Shown in pieces: positions 7,323 to 15,859 of a stretch of 64,000 nucleotides of DNA. The stretch spans positions 17,984 to 81,983 of the forward strand of contig NZ_VLLN01000021.1 of NCBI RefSeq assembly GCF_007830735.1. The letters are read 5' to 3'. The notes under the pieces were generated by a model. The model had not been told where the DNA came from and searched no databases. It saw only the letters and a program-made list of their open reading frames with translations. The stretch is from Geobacter argillaceus. GTDB taxonomy: Bacteria; Desulfobacterota; Desulfuromonadia; Geobacterales; DSM-12255. Numbering within the stretch: position 1 is the first letter of the stretch; every line of letters begins with the position of its first letter. The position numbers and the translations under genes were made by a program.

Positions 7323-9236
7323 CTATTTGCTCCCCCTGACGATTGTTCTAGCGTCTTCAGGCAGAGGGGACGGGACGGTCTTGCCCGGTATCCTCGTCAC
7401 CGCGCCGAAGCGGGGGGGACACGCTTCCAGGCAGGCCCCGCACTTCGTGCATTTTGCCTGGTCGACCACGTGGATCAGGTTCTTCCCGCCCGCGATCGCC
7501 CCTGCCGGGCACTTCCGGCCGCAGCTCGTGCATGCCTGGCACTTCTCCGGCTCGATATAGAAGGAGAACAGCTCCTTGCAGGTGAATGCCGGGCATTTCC
7601 CCTCGATGTGCGCCTCGTATTCATCCCGGAAGTGCTTCAGCGTGCTCATTACCGGGTTGGGGGCACCCTTGCCCAGGGCGCACAGGGAGGCACCGGACAC
7701 CTCGGTGAGCTGGAGCAGGAGATCGAGATCCTCCATCTTCCCCTTCCCCAGGGTGATGTCGGTCAGGATGGTCAGCATCTGCTGGATCCCTTCGCGGCAG
7801 GGGACGCATTTGCCGCACGATTCGTCGGCCAGAAAGGCCAGGAAGAACCTGGCAAAGTCGACCATGCAGGTCTCTTCGTCCAAGACGATCATCCCGCCGG
7901 ACCCCATCATGGAGCCGGCCTTGGTGAGCTGGTCGAAATCAACCTCCATGTCCAGGAGCGACTCGGGCATGCAGCCGCCCGCCGGGCCGCCGGTCTGCAC
8001 GGCTTTGAACCGCTTGTCGCCGGGGATGCCGCCGCCGATCTTGTAGACGATGTCCCGCAGCGTGATCCCCATGGGCACTTCCACCAGGCCGGTGTTCTTC
8101 ACCTTCCCCACCAGGGAGAATATCTTGGTCCCCTTGCTCCCCGCGGTGCCGACCGAGGCAAAGGCGGCAGGCCCCTTGTTGATGATCAGCGGGATATTGG
8201 CCCAGGTCTCCACGTTGTTGATGTTGGTCGGCTTGTCCCAGAGCCCTCTCACGGCAGGGAACGGCGGCCGCGGTTTCGGTTCTCCCGCCTTCCCCTCCAG
8301 CGACCTGATCAATGCCGTTTCCTCGCCGCAGACAAAGGCGCCGGCCCCTTGCGCCACCTCGACAGTGAAATCGAAGCCGGAGCCGAGGATGTTTTTCCCC
8401 AGAAAGCCGTACTCTTCGGCCTTTTTGAGGGCCAGGGTGATGTTTTCCACGGCCAGGGGATATTCCTGGCGCACGTAGAGATAGCCTTCATGGGCGCCGA
8501 TGGCGTAGGCCCCGATGATGAGCCCTTCCAGGACCGCGTGCGGACTCCCTTCCAGGAGGGCCCGGTCCATGAACGCCCCGGGGTCCCCTTCGTCGGCATT
8601 GACGACCACGTACTTTACCGGATCGGGAGCGTTGCGGGTGAATTCCCACTTGTTTCCGGAAGGAAAGCCGCCGCCGCCCCGCCCTCTCAAGCCCGACTCC
8701 TTCACCAGCCCCACCACCTGCTCCGGCTTCATCTGGCAGAGCGCTTTTTCCAGAGCAGCATAACCGCCGATGGCCAGATAGTCGCTGATGCTGGTCGGGT
8801 CGAGCTTGATGTTGTTGCCGATCAGGAGCCGCAACTGATTCTTGTAAAAGGGGATGTCCATCTCGTGGACGACCCGCTCGCCGGTCGTAGGATCGACATA
8901 GAGCAGCCGGTCGATGACCGTCTTTTCCAGCACGCTGGCGATGACCTCTTTGGCGTCGGCCGGCTGTACCTTGAGATAGCAGGTCTCGTCGGGATAGATG
9001 ACGATCAGGGGGCCCCTCTCGCAGAAGCCGGGACAGCCGGTTTCCCTGACTTCGATGCGGCTTTCCAGCCCCTGCGACTGGATCTCGTTCTTCAAGGCAG
9101 TGACCAGGTTCGCCGCGCCGAGAGCGAGGCAGCCGGACCCGGTGCATACGGCGATGCAGGGGCGGTTCGGATCCCTGGACGACAAGACATCCTGCCTTAA
9201 TGCTTCAAATTCGGCGGAGGAATTTATCTTTGGCAT
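7323..9236 (-). CDS. bamH: BamH-like NuoF flavoprotein (cluster 1)
   Basis: NADH-binding, FMN- and FeS-containing subunit (637 aa), like NuoF/HndC/HydB. Domains in order: thioredoxin-like [2Fe-2S] domain (CTGSGC and ETGCPGFCERG), FMN/NADH domain (GLRGRGGGGFPSGNKWEF), SLBB-like segment, the [4Fe-4S] motif SCGKCVPCREG, and a C-terminal two-cluster ferredoxin (CQACTSCGRKC and CTKCGACLEAC). It is expected to be the site where NAD(H) exchanges electrons with the Bam complex. Separated from bamG1 by a 179-bp repeat element, whereas the cluster 2 homologues are practically contiguous. Confidence 0.9.
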   Translation of the reverse strand: MPKINSSAEFEALRQDVLSSRDPNRPCIAVCTGSGCLALGAANLVTALKNEIQSQGLESRIEVRETGCPGFCERGPLIVIYPDETCYLKVQPADAKEVIASVLEKTVIDRLLYVDPTTGERVVHEMDIPFYKNQLRLLIGNNIKLDPTSISDYLAIGGYAALEKALCQMKPEQVVGLVKESGLRGRGGGGFPSGNKWEFTRNAPDPVKYVVVNADEGDPGAFMDRALLEGSPHAVLEGLIIGAYAIGAHEGYLYVRQEYPLAVENITLALKKAEEYGFLGKNILGSGFDFTVEVAQGAGAFVCGEETALIRSLEGKAGEPKPRPPFPAVRGLWDKPTNINNVETWANIPLIINKGPAAFASVGTAGSKGTKIFSLVGKVKNTGLVEVPMGITLRDIVYKIGGGIPGDKRFKAVQTGGPAGGCMPESLLDMEVDFDQLTKAGSMMGSGGMIVLDEETCMVDFARFFLAFLADESCGKCVPCREGIQQMLTILTDITLGKGKMEDLDLLLQLTEVSGASLCALGKGAPNPVMSTLKHFRDEYEAHIEGKCPAFTCKELFSFYIEPEKCQACTSCGRKCPAGAIAGGKNLIHVVDQAKCTKCGACLEACPPRFGAVTRIPGKTVPSPLPEDARTIVRGSK

Positions 9237-9248
9237 GATCTTCCCTTA

Positions 9249-9427
9249 GGAACTGTAAACAAATAATATGGGCATCTTGCATCTCATCTTCAGGCCATCT
9301 TTAGCCGAGCTTCAATCGCCAAATCCTCAACGTAGCCCTGCTACGTCTGCGGTTTGTCTCAATCAGTTCGGCTAAATCTGACCTAAATCTGAGCGCAATT
9401 TTGACCAGGTTATTCATTTACAGTTCC
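9249..9427. mobile_element. MITE-like repeat inserted between bamG1 and bamH1
   Basis: A 179-bp non-coding element with terminal inverted repeats GGAACTGTAAAC and (A)TTTACAGTTCC, flanked on both sides by TTA (9246-9248 and 9428-9430), consistent with a target duplication. The interior contains a further imperfect hairpin (AGCCGAGC ... GTTCGGCT). In cluster 2 the corresponding junction has at most 10 bp between genes, so this looks like a later insertion. It ends exactly at the bamG1 stop codon and leaves both reading frames intact. No transposase is encoded. Confidence 0.65.
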
Positions 9428-9880
9428 TTACTCGTAGATTTTCAACACGTCTTCCAACTGGGACGGGGCAATGTTGCCGTGGTACTCGCCGTCGACCACC
9501 ATGACCGGTCCCAGGGCACAGCAGCCGATGCAGTTGACGGTTTCCAGGCTGAACTTGAGATCCACGTCCGTTTCGCCCGGCTTGATGCCGGTCAGCTCTT
9601 CAACGGTATCGAGAACACGCTGGGCGCCACGGACATGACAGGCGGTACCCATGCAGACATGAACCTCATGACGTCCCTTGGGAACCAGGCTGAACGACTT
9701 ATAAAAGGTGGTGATGTGCTGAATCTGGTTCATGGGTACTGCCAGCCGCTCACTGACCCTTTCCAGCACTTCCTTGGGGAGCCAGTGGTTTTCGCTCTGG
9801 ATATTGATCAATATCTGGATGAGCGAACTGGCCTTGCACCCATGCTTGTCAATAATCTGGTCAATCCTGCCGATCTCCAT
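9428..9880 (-). CDS. bamG: BamG-like NuoE [2Fe-2S] subunit (cluster 1)
   Basis: NuoE-type thioredoxin-fold [2Fe-2S] protein. The start at 9880 (MEIGRIDQ) gives 150 aa, the same length as the cluster 2 homologue; a longer frame to 9919 lacks support. Cluster ligands are CMGTACHVRGA and CIGCCALGP, the usual Cys-x4-Cys and Cys-x3-Cys pairs. It would form the NuoEF-like module with BamH. Upstream bamF1 ends 42 bp away; downstream a repeat element separates it from bamH1. Confidence 0.88.
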   Translation of the reverse strand: MEIGRIDQIIDKHGCKASSLIQILINIQSENHWLPKEVLERVSERLAVPMNQIQHITTFYKSFSLVPKGRHEVHVCMGTACHVRGAQRVLDTVEELTGIKPGETDVDLKFSLETVNCIGCCALGPVMVVDGEYHGNIAPSQLEDVLKIYE

Positions 9881-9922
9881 AGTTCCTGCCCTCTCTTCCC
9901 GGTTAGCCGCGTGCCCCATAGA

Positions 9923-10690
9923 TCAGGCAATGGCGTACCGTTTCTGGCTTTCGTTGTACCTGATCAATCCCTGTCGCGACGAAACATTGAGGCATCTGGC
10001 CACTTCGGCCGGCTCAATCCTCAACACCTCGGAGATTTCCCTGGTGGTAAGGGGGTTCCTTGCCAGAAGCGTGGTGATCTGGCTTATTGCCAGGTTTTCG
10101 GCAATCACCTCGCGGATCAGGGTGTCCACCTCGGGGCTGCTGAAGAATTTGGTATATTCTTCTTCCGTTTTGAAACGGACCCGCAGCCGCTCCCGCTCAA
10201 CCAGCTTGAGGAAGGGGAGTATCTTCTTGACCGCGGCAAATTTCAGCTTCAGGGCGTCCTTGTCGATCCCTTCGCTTGAGCCGATCGGACCCAGCTCTTT
10301 GAGCTTGCGGCCGAAGTCGTTCATCACTTCGGCGTAGCGCATCCCCTCGGCGGCGGAAACCCATTCGAGCCGCAGCCGGTCGGGGTTGATCCCCACCTCT
10401 TCGAGTACCCTCTTGGCCAGATGCATCATGCTCAGGGCATCGTAATTGCCTTCGGTAACATAATGGCATTCGCCAAGCCAGCAGCCGCCGATGAATACCC
10501 CGTCCGCTCCTCGGGAGAAAGCGCGCAGGACGAAGTCCAGGTCGACCCTGCCTGAGCACATGACGCGGATGATCTTTGTTTCAGTTGTATATTGCAGTCT
10601 GGAAACTCCAGCCAGGTCGGCAGCGCCGTACGCTCACCACGTACACAAAAAGCCGACGACCCGCGGTTTAAACTCAAGGGATGTAGACAT
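9923..10690 (-). CDS. bamF: BamF, MvhD-like selenoprotein with in-frame UGA (cluster 1)
   Basis: Electron-transfer subunit like MvhD of F420-non-reducing hydrogenase, 255 aa when UGA is read through. A conventional frame begins only at 10561 (MCSGRVDL) and lacks the N-terminus. Reading from ATG at 10690 gives M-STSLEFKPRVVGFLCTW, then UGA (10634-10636, codon 19), then AYGAADLAGVSRLQY, which matches the MvhD N-terminus, where a Cys-x-x-Cys motif stands: here Cys-Thr-Trp-Sec. The second cluster has the same UGA at the same codon. A small hairpin lies just downstream. AAGGAGA precedes the ATG. It follows bamE1 by 50 bp. G. metallireducens BamF is likewise reported as a selenoprotein. Confidence 0.93.
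10591..10633 (-). promoter_or_regulatory. Putative bacterial SECIS element of bamF1
   Basis: Directly downstream of the UGA the mRNA contains CTGG-AGTTT-CCAG, a four-pair hairpin with a G/U-containing loop about 26-31 nt after the UGA, within a GC-rich stretch. Position and loop fit a SelB-recruiting element; the pairing is short, so this is inferred mainly from context. The same hairpin is conserved in bamF2. Confidence 0.55.
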
Positions 10691-10740
10691 GTTCGTCTCC
10701 TTTCTCACCGGTAATGGCCGGCTCGGTACAGATAGTGGGC

Positions 10741-13700
10741 TCAATCAAGTTCCGGAAGCGCCGCGTCGATCTGGGACCAGATCTCCTGGTTCGTATAGTG
10801 CTTCAGATAGATGGCCCCGGTCGGACACTTGGTGTTGCACAGACCGTCTCCCTTGCACAGGGCCGGGTTGACCGTGGCCTCTTTGCCGTACGGGGTATCC
10901 ACGAACTCTATGGCGTCGTACTTACAGGCGGTAATGCAGGCCGCGCAGGCCACGCACGCGCTCCGGGTGACGTCACAGACGGCGCCCGAGGCGGTGACGG
11001 AGTCGCGGGTGAGCATGTTCACCGCTCGGCCGGCAGCGGCGTATGCCTGGCTTATCGTCTCCGTGATATGCTTCGGATAGTGGGCAAGACCGCAGAGGAA
11101 GATGCCGTCGGCGCCGAAGTCGACCGGGCGCAGCTTGACATGGGCCTCCTGGAAGAAACCATCCGTGTTCAGGGCCACCTTGAACAGCTTGGCCATCTCC
11201 TGGCTCGCGGCCGAGGGGATGACGGCGGCGGCAAGCACCAGCAGGTCGGCGTCGAGGGCCAGCTTCTGGCCGAGGACCGGGTCCGGCACGGTGACCCGGA
11301 TGATCGGCTGCCCCCCTTCCGTGGCCGCCTCCACCACCGGTTGGTCGGTGGGCTCGTAGCGGATGAACTTGATGTCCTTGCTGGAGGCTTCACGGTAGTA
11401 ATCTTCCTTGAATCCGTAGGTCCTCATGTCCCGATAGATGACGTAGATCTCCATCTCGGGGTTGAGCTCCTTTAGCTTCAGGGCGTTCTTGATGGACTGG
11501 CTGCAGCAGACACGGCTGCAGTAGTTTTTCCCTTCCTCACGGCAGCCGACGCACTGGATCATCACCAGGGTCCGGGCATTGAGGGTCTGCTCGTCACGCC
11601 TGCTGATCCGCTCCTCCAGTTCGAGCGACGTGAGGACCTGGTCATTTTGCCCGTAGAGGTATTCCGTGGGCTTGTATTCATCGGCACCGGTGGCGAGGAT
11701 GGCGGCGCCATGGGCGATCTCCCGGTGACGCCCTTCGGAGATGACCCTGGTGACAAAGTTGCCGACATAACCGGAGACATCGGTGATGGTGGCATCCAGT
11801 AAGATGTGGATCGACGGGTGCCGGTAGACCTTGCGGATCAGGTCGTTCAAGAGCGGCTGGACTTCCAGCCCGTCCAGGGTGTAGTGGAGCCGGCGGGCCA
11901 TGCCGCCCAGATCGGAACTCTTTTCGATCAAATAGGCATCAAAGCCGACGTTGGCCATGTTCAGGGCGCTGGTCATGCCGGCCATGCCACCCCCCACCAC
12001 CAGCACGGTCTTGTTGACCGGCAGCTGGAACTCCTGCAGCGGCTCCAGGTGGGCCGCCCGGGCCACGGCCATCCGGACGATGCCCTTGGCCTTTTCGGTG
12101 GCACCCTCCTTGTCTTTGGAGTGGACCCAGGAACAGTGTTCACGGATGTTGGCGAATTCGAAATAGTACTGGTTCAGCCCCGCTTCCCGGCAGGTGTCCC
12201 TGAACAGCGGCTCGTGGGTCCGGGGGGTGCAGGCGGCGAGCACCACACGGTTGAGGTTGTGCTCAACGATGGCATCCGCTATCAGCTGGGCGTTCTCCGT
12301 GGAGCAGGCAAACATGTTTTGCGCGGCGTAGACAACGTTGGGCAAAGCGGCAGCATATTCGACGACGGAGGGGGTATCAACGATACGGCCGATGTTGGCG
12401 CCGCACAGACAGACGACAACGCCGATCCTGATGTCATCGTTGGCGAAGTCCTTTTCCGGCGGGTATTCACGCTCCCGGGAGAGGTCGCCGCGCCGGTAGG
12501 AGAGCAGCTCGCTACAGAGGGCATTGGCGCCACCGGCCGTCACCACCGATTCCGGGATGTCGGCCGGGCCGGTAAAGGCGCCGCTGACATAGATGCCGGG
12601 CCGGGTGGTTTCAATGGCGTTGGCTGGCTTGGTTTTGCAAAAGCCATGTTCGTTAAGCTCGATGCCGAAGGTGGTGGCCATGGTCCTGACGTCGGCCGGC
12701 GGACTCAGGCCAACGGAGAGGACCACCATGTCGAACTCCTCTTCCTTCACCCCTTGATCGACGGTCGAATACCGGATGCTCACGTTCTTGGTTTCCGGAT
12801 TCTCCTCCCCGATGGAGACGTAACTTCTGATGAAGCGGACGTCGGAGAGCTTTTCTGCACGCTGGTAGAAACGCTCGAACTCCTTGCCGAAGGCCCGGAT
12901 ATCGTTGTGGAAGATGGTGGCTTCCATGCCGGCGTCGTGGTCCTTGGTCAGGATGACCTGCTTCTGGGTGTAGGCGCAGCAGACCGCCGAACAGTAACTG
13001 TTCCCCCCCTCGGGATTTACCTGGCGCGAGCCGACACACTGGATCCAGGCGATTCTATGGGGGTGCTTCTTGTCCGAGGGGCGGCTGATCGTCCCTTCAA
13101 AAGGACCGGTGGAACTCAAAATCCGCTCGTAGTCGAGACTGGTCACCACATTCTCAAAGATGCCGTACCCGTAGTCGCTCCTGAGTTTGGGATCGAAGGT
13201 CTCGAAACCGGGAGCGAGCACGATGGCACCCGCCTGCACCTCGATCGTCTCCGGCTCTTGATGGAGATCGATCGCCATCGGCTTGCAGACCCCCGCGCAG
13301 ATGGTGCACGAACCGTCCCGCAGATAGAGGCAGGCCTCCGGGTCCACATACGGAATCAGCGGCAGGGCCTGGGAAAAATGGATATGAATGGCCTTGTTGG
13401 TGGAAATGTTCTGGTTGTACGGGTCGGGGACCTTGACCGGGCAGTATTCCACGCAGATGTTGCACCCCGTGCACTTCTCCTCCATCACATAGCGGGGCTT
13501 CTTCACCAGGGCAACCTTGAAGTTCCCGGCCTTTCCCTTGACGCTCTCGACCTCGGTATAGGTCAGGATCTCGATGTTCGGATGCCTGCTGCATTCGTTG
13601 AACTTGGGAGATTCGATGCACATGGAGCAGTCATTGGAGGGGAAGGTCTTGTCGAGCTGCGACATCTTGCCGCCGATTGCGGGCGACTTGTCGATGAGAT

Positions 13701-13809
13701 AGACCTTGAAACCGGCATTGGCAAGATCAAGGGCAGACTGGATACCGCTGATGCCGCCACCGACCACCAGAACATCTATGAACGTTTTCTGTGCCATGTC
13801 ATTGTCCAC
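10741..13809 (-). CDS. bamE: BamE, HdrA-like FAD/iron-sulfur subunit (cluster 1)
   Basis: Large heterodisulfide-reductase A-like protein (about 1022 aa), the proposed flavin-based bifurcating subunit of the Bam complex. It has an N-terminal FAD fold (VVGGGISGIQSALDLA), an HdrA-specific Cys segment (DCSMCIESPKFNEC), ferredoxin motifs CTGCNICVEYC and CTICAGVC, a middle segment with VVCLCGANIG and ACTPRTHEPLFRD, a second FAD fold (VVGGGMAGMTSALNMA), and a C-terminal two-cluster ferredoxin (CVACAACITAC, CKGDGLCNTKC). The start is uncertain: GTG at 13809 is best spaced from AAAGGG; ATG at 13818 or 13797 are alternatives. Duplicated FAD modules suggest an internal HdrA-type fusion. Confidence 0.9.
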   Translation of the reverse strand: MDNDMAQKTFIDVLVVGGGISGIQSALDLANAGFKVYLIDKSPAIGGKMSQLDKTFPSNDCSMCIESPKFNECSRHPNIEILTYTEVESVKGKAGNFKVALVKKPRYVMEEKCTGCNICVEYCPVKVPDPYNQNISTNKAIHIHFSQALPLIPYVDPEACLYLRDGSCTICAGVCKPMAIDLHQEPETIEVQAGAIVLAPGFETFDPKLRSDYGYGIFENVVTSLDYERILSSTGPFEGTISRPSDKKHPHRIAWIQCVGSRQVNPEGGNSYCSAVCCAYTQKQVILTKDHDAGMEATIFHNDIRAFGKEFERFYQRAEKLSDVRFIRSYVSIGEENPETKNVSIRYSTVDQGVKEEEFDMVVLSVGLSPPADVRTMATTFGIELNEHGFCKTKPANAIETTRPGIYVSGAFTGPADIPESVVTAGGANALCSELLSYRRGDLSREREYPPEKDFANDDIRIGVVVCLCGANIGRIVDTPSVVEYAAALPNVVYAAQNMFACSTENAQLIADAIVEHNLNRVVLAACTPRTHEPLFRDTCREAGLNQYYFEFANIREHCSWVHSKDKEGATEKAKGIVRMAVARAAHLEPLQEFQLPVNKTVLVVGGGMAGMTSALNMANVGFDAYLIEKSSDLGGMARRLHYTLDGLEVQPLLNDLIRKVYRHPSIHILLDATITDVSGYVGNFVTRVISEGRHREIAHGAAILATGADEYKPTEYLYGQNDQVLTSLELEERISRRDEQTLNARTLVMIQCVGCREEGKNYCSRVCCSQSIKNALKLKELNPEMEIYVIYRDMRTYGFKEDYYREASSKDIKFIRYEPTDQPVVEAATEGGQPIIRVTVPDPVLGQKLALDADLLVLAAAVIPSAASQEMAKLFKVALNTDGFFQEAHVKLRPVDFGADGIFLCGLAHYPKHITETISQAYAAAGRAVNMLTRDSVTASGAVCDVTRSACVACAACITACKYDAIEFVDTPYGKEATVNPALCKGDGLCNTKCPTGAIYLKHYTNQEIWSQIDAALPELD

Positions 13810-13845
13810 CGTGAGCATCCCTTTATAGGTGTTAAATCAGATTTT

Positions 13846-13946
13846 GTAGGTTGGGTTAGGCGGGTGTATGCCGTAACCCAACATGACCAAGCCGGCAGCA
13901 ATCGAGACTGTTGGGTTACGCGATGAGGCCGCTAACCCAACCTACG
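13846..13946. repeat. REP-like palindromic element between bamD1 and bamE1
   Basis: About 100 bp bounded by GTAGGTTGGGTTA and its complement TAACCCAACCTAC, with two inner copies of the same core (GTAACCCAACA, TGTTGGGTTACG). It is a second occurrence of the element at 15761-15850. No coding content. Confidence 0.75.
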
Positions 13947-13964
13947 AAATAACTGTCCTCGATC

Positions 13965-15116
13965 CTAAATAAGTTCCTGGAGAATTTCCGTGATGTCCTT
14001 AATTTCAAGGGCAACGCCATCATCGAGCGACAGCCTGCTGTCTTCAAAATTGGTTATGCAGTACGGACAGGACGTGGCCAGCACCTCGGCCCCGACTTTG
14101 ACGGCCTGGCCGACCCTCAGATCGGAGAACCGCTCTTCCTTCGGGGTTTCCACCCAGATCCTGCCGCCGCCCCCGCCGCAGCAGAGGCTGTTTTCCCGTG
14201 AGTCGGCCATCTCGACCAGTTCCAGGCCGGAAATCGCCTTCAGGATCTCCCTCGGCTGGTCGTAGATGCCGTTGTGGCGACCCAGGTAGCAGGGATCGTG
14301 GTAGGTGACCTTCTTCGCGTACTCCTTGTCCAGCGTGAGCCTGCCGTCCCTGATCAGCTCGTTAAGGTAATCGGTGACGTACACCACTTCGAAGTTCACC
14401 ATGAACTCGGGGTATTCGTTCTTGAAGGTATGGTAGCTGTGGGGAGAGGAAACGAGGATCTTCCTGGCGCCGTTGTCGATAAAGTTCTGGATGTTTTCCT
14501 TGGCGAGCTTTCTGAAAAGGTCCTCGTTGCCGGTCTTGCGGATGCTTTCGCCGCAGCAGCTCTCCTTGTCACCGAGTATGCCGAATTTCACCCCTGCCTT
14601 GTTGAGGAGTGCGACCGTGGCAGCGGCCACCTTCTTCAAGCGCGGGGCATAGCTTAAGTAGCAGCAGGAGAAATAGAGCACGTCCATCTCCCTCTTGAAC
14701 GGCTTTACCGAGAGCCCTTGCGCCCAGTCGCCCCTTTTTTTCCGATCGTCATTGAAGGGGTTTCCTTCTCCCATGAGCCCCACGCTCACCGTGCGGAGCG
14801 GTTCCATGGCAGTCGGAAACACGTCGTTCTGGGTGGCGATCCTGCGCAGGGCCACCCCGGACTCTATCTGTTTCACCCCTCGCGGGCAGTTCTGGGGACA
14901 CCTGCCGCAGGTGCTGCAACGCCAGATGTCTTCGCTTTCAATCTCGGTCAGACCCAGGCTGGCCTGTCGGACCAGCTTGCGCATGCTGAACGATCTGACC
15001 CGGTTCCACGGGCAGACGGAATCGCACTTGCCGCACTGGTAGCAGAACTTGAAGGCATCACCGCCTTCTTCCTTGATGACATCAATGATCTCTTTGAAAG
15101 GGGCGACAGTTTCCAC
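13965..15116 (-). CDS. bamD: BamD, HdrD-like iron-sulfur subunit (cluster 1)
   Basis: Fe-S oxidoreductase (383 aa) of the HdrD/GlpC type. The N-terminal ferredoxin part has CYQCGKCDSVC and CSTCGRCPQNC. Two CCG domains follow: the first with FSCCYLSYAP and ESCCGES, the second with DPCYLGRHNG, SLCCGGGGG and CPYC, the signature of non-cubane [4Fe-4S] centres in HdrB/HdrD. The start is GTG at 15116, preceded by AAAGGA. It likely links BamBC to the HdrA-like BamE. Gaps to bamC1 and bamE1 are 31 bp and about 155 bp; the latter is occupied by a REP-like element. Confidence 0.9.
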   Translation of the reverse strand: METVAPFKEIIDVIKEEGGDAFKFCYQCGKCDSVCPWNRVRSFSMRKLVRQASLGLTEIESEDIWRCSTCGRCPQNCPRGVKQIESGVALRRIATQNDVFPTAMEPLRTVSVGLMGEGNPFNDDRKKRGDWAQGLSVKPFKREMDVLYFSCCYLSYAPRLKKVAAATVALLNKAGVKFGILGDKESCCGESIRKTGNEDLFRKLAKENIQNFIDNGARKILVSSPHSYHTFKNEYPEFMVNFEVVYVTDYLNELIRDGRLTLDKEYAKKVTYHDPCYLGRHNGIYDQPREILKAISGLELVEMADSRENSLCCGGGGGRIWVETPKEERFSDLRVGQAVKVGAEVLATSCPYCITNFEDSRLSLDDGVALEIKDITEILQELI

Positions 15117-15147
15117 GTTTCATATCCTTTTCATGCGCCGTATCGTC

Positions 15148-15687
15148 TCACTTATTCTGCGACATGCGGGCAATGGTATCCATGACCTTTTGGACGCCGT
15201 GCTTGTGGACCAGCGATTGCAGTCCGGTCTCCACCTCACCCAGCGCCGGTTCCTCGTCGGCCCGCTCCTCTTCCCGTTCTTCGTAGGTCAGGGCACCGGG
15301 ACGGCAGACCTCGACACACATGGGCATCTTTTCGTCCTCGCACATGTCGCATTTCAGGGGGAGACCTGAATCCGGCTCCTTGAACAGGTCCCGGGACGGG
15401 CAGGATGCGGGGCAGAAGTTGCACTCGGTGTACTGTTTTCCGTGGATCTTGAAGGTCTGCCGGCCGGTGCACTCGGCCGCGGTATACTCACCGGCACGCA
15501 GCGGCACGTACACGTCATTGACCAGGTCCTGGACCACCCGGATCCGGGAACGCGACGGATTGAAGCTGCTGTATTTCGGGCTGGCGTGAAACCCGGAGCA
15601 CGCTACCTCGCACGCGCGGCAACCGATGCATTTATCAAGATCGACTTTTATCTCTCTGACTATCTTCTTCTGTGACTGATCGCTCAT
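15148..15687 (-). CDS. bamC: BamC, multi-cluster ferredoxin-like subunit (cluster 1)
   Basis: Electron-transfer partner of BamB (179 aa), of the DMSO-reductase B/HycB type. Cys motifs in order: CIGCRACEVAC near residue 20, CTGR and CNFCPASC in the middle, CDMCEDE and CVEVCRPG, enough for three [4Fe-4S] clusters. The start at 15687 (MSDQSQKK) is chosen because AAGGGG lies upstream and the length then equals BamC2; the open frame to 15753 runs into a repeat element. Acidic EEREEERADEE region near residue 140. Located between bamB1b and bamD1. Confidence 0.88.
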   Translation of the reverse strand: MSDQSQKKIVREIKVDLDKCIGCRACEVACSGFHASPKYSSFNPSRSRIRVVQDLVNDVYVPLRAGEYTAAECTGRQTFKIHGKQYTECNFCPASCPSRDLFKEPDSGLPLKCDMCEDEKMPMCVEVCRPGALTYEEREEERADEEPALGEVETGLQSLVHKHGVQKVMDTIARMSQNK

Positions 15688-15760
15688 GGCTACTATCCCC
15701 TTGGCTGTATTCTGCTCTTGTTGCGCCGGTCTCCTGCTAGTGCAATGTAACACCGCATCA

Positions 15761-15850
15761 ATTGTAGGTTGGGTTAGCTCCAGCGTAACCCAACAAGCGC
15801 CGCTGATCTGTTGGGTTACGGCGATACAACCGCCTAACCCAACCTACAAT
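15761..15850. repeat. REP-like palindromic element between bamB1b and bamC1
   Basis: About 90 bp bounded by ATTGTAGGTTGGGTTA and its exact complement TAACCCAACCTACAAT, with inner copies GTAACCCAACA and TGTTGGGTTACG. Same family as 13846-13946. It ends about 10 bp from the bamB1b stop codon. Confidence 0.78.
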
Positions 15851-15859
15851 TACAAGACA

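Noticed and set aside
7470..9200. Very long plus-strand open frames opposite bamH1 (and likewise opposite bamE, bamB, hcrA and others).
   Set aside because: They are antisense shadows caused by GC-rich codon use; their translations are rich in His, Arg, Gly and Pro without recognisable domains, while the opposite strand has full conserved proteins.
10432..10677. Frame at the bamF1 5' end beginning MSLNRGSSAF as an alternative small gene.
   Set aside because: It is another reading frame over the UGA-containing bamF N-terminus and has no similarity or second copy.
15148..15753. 201-aa form of BamC1.
   Set aside because: The extra 22 residues come from sequence reaching into the REP-element gap; the ribosome site and BamC2 length support the start at 15687.
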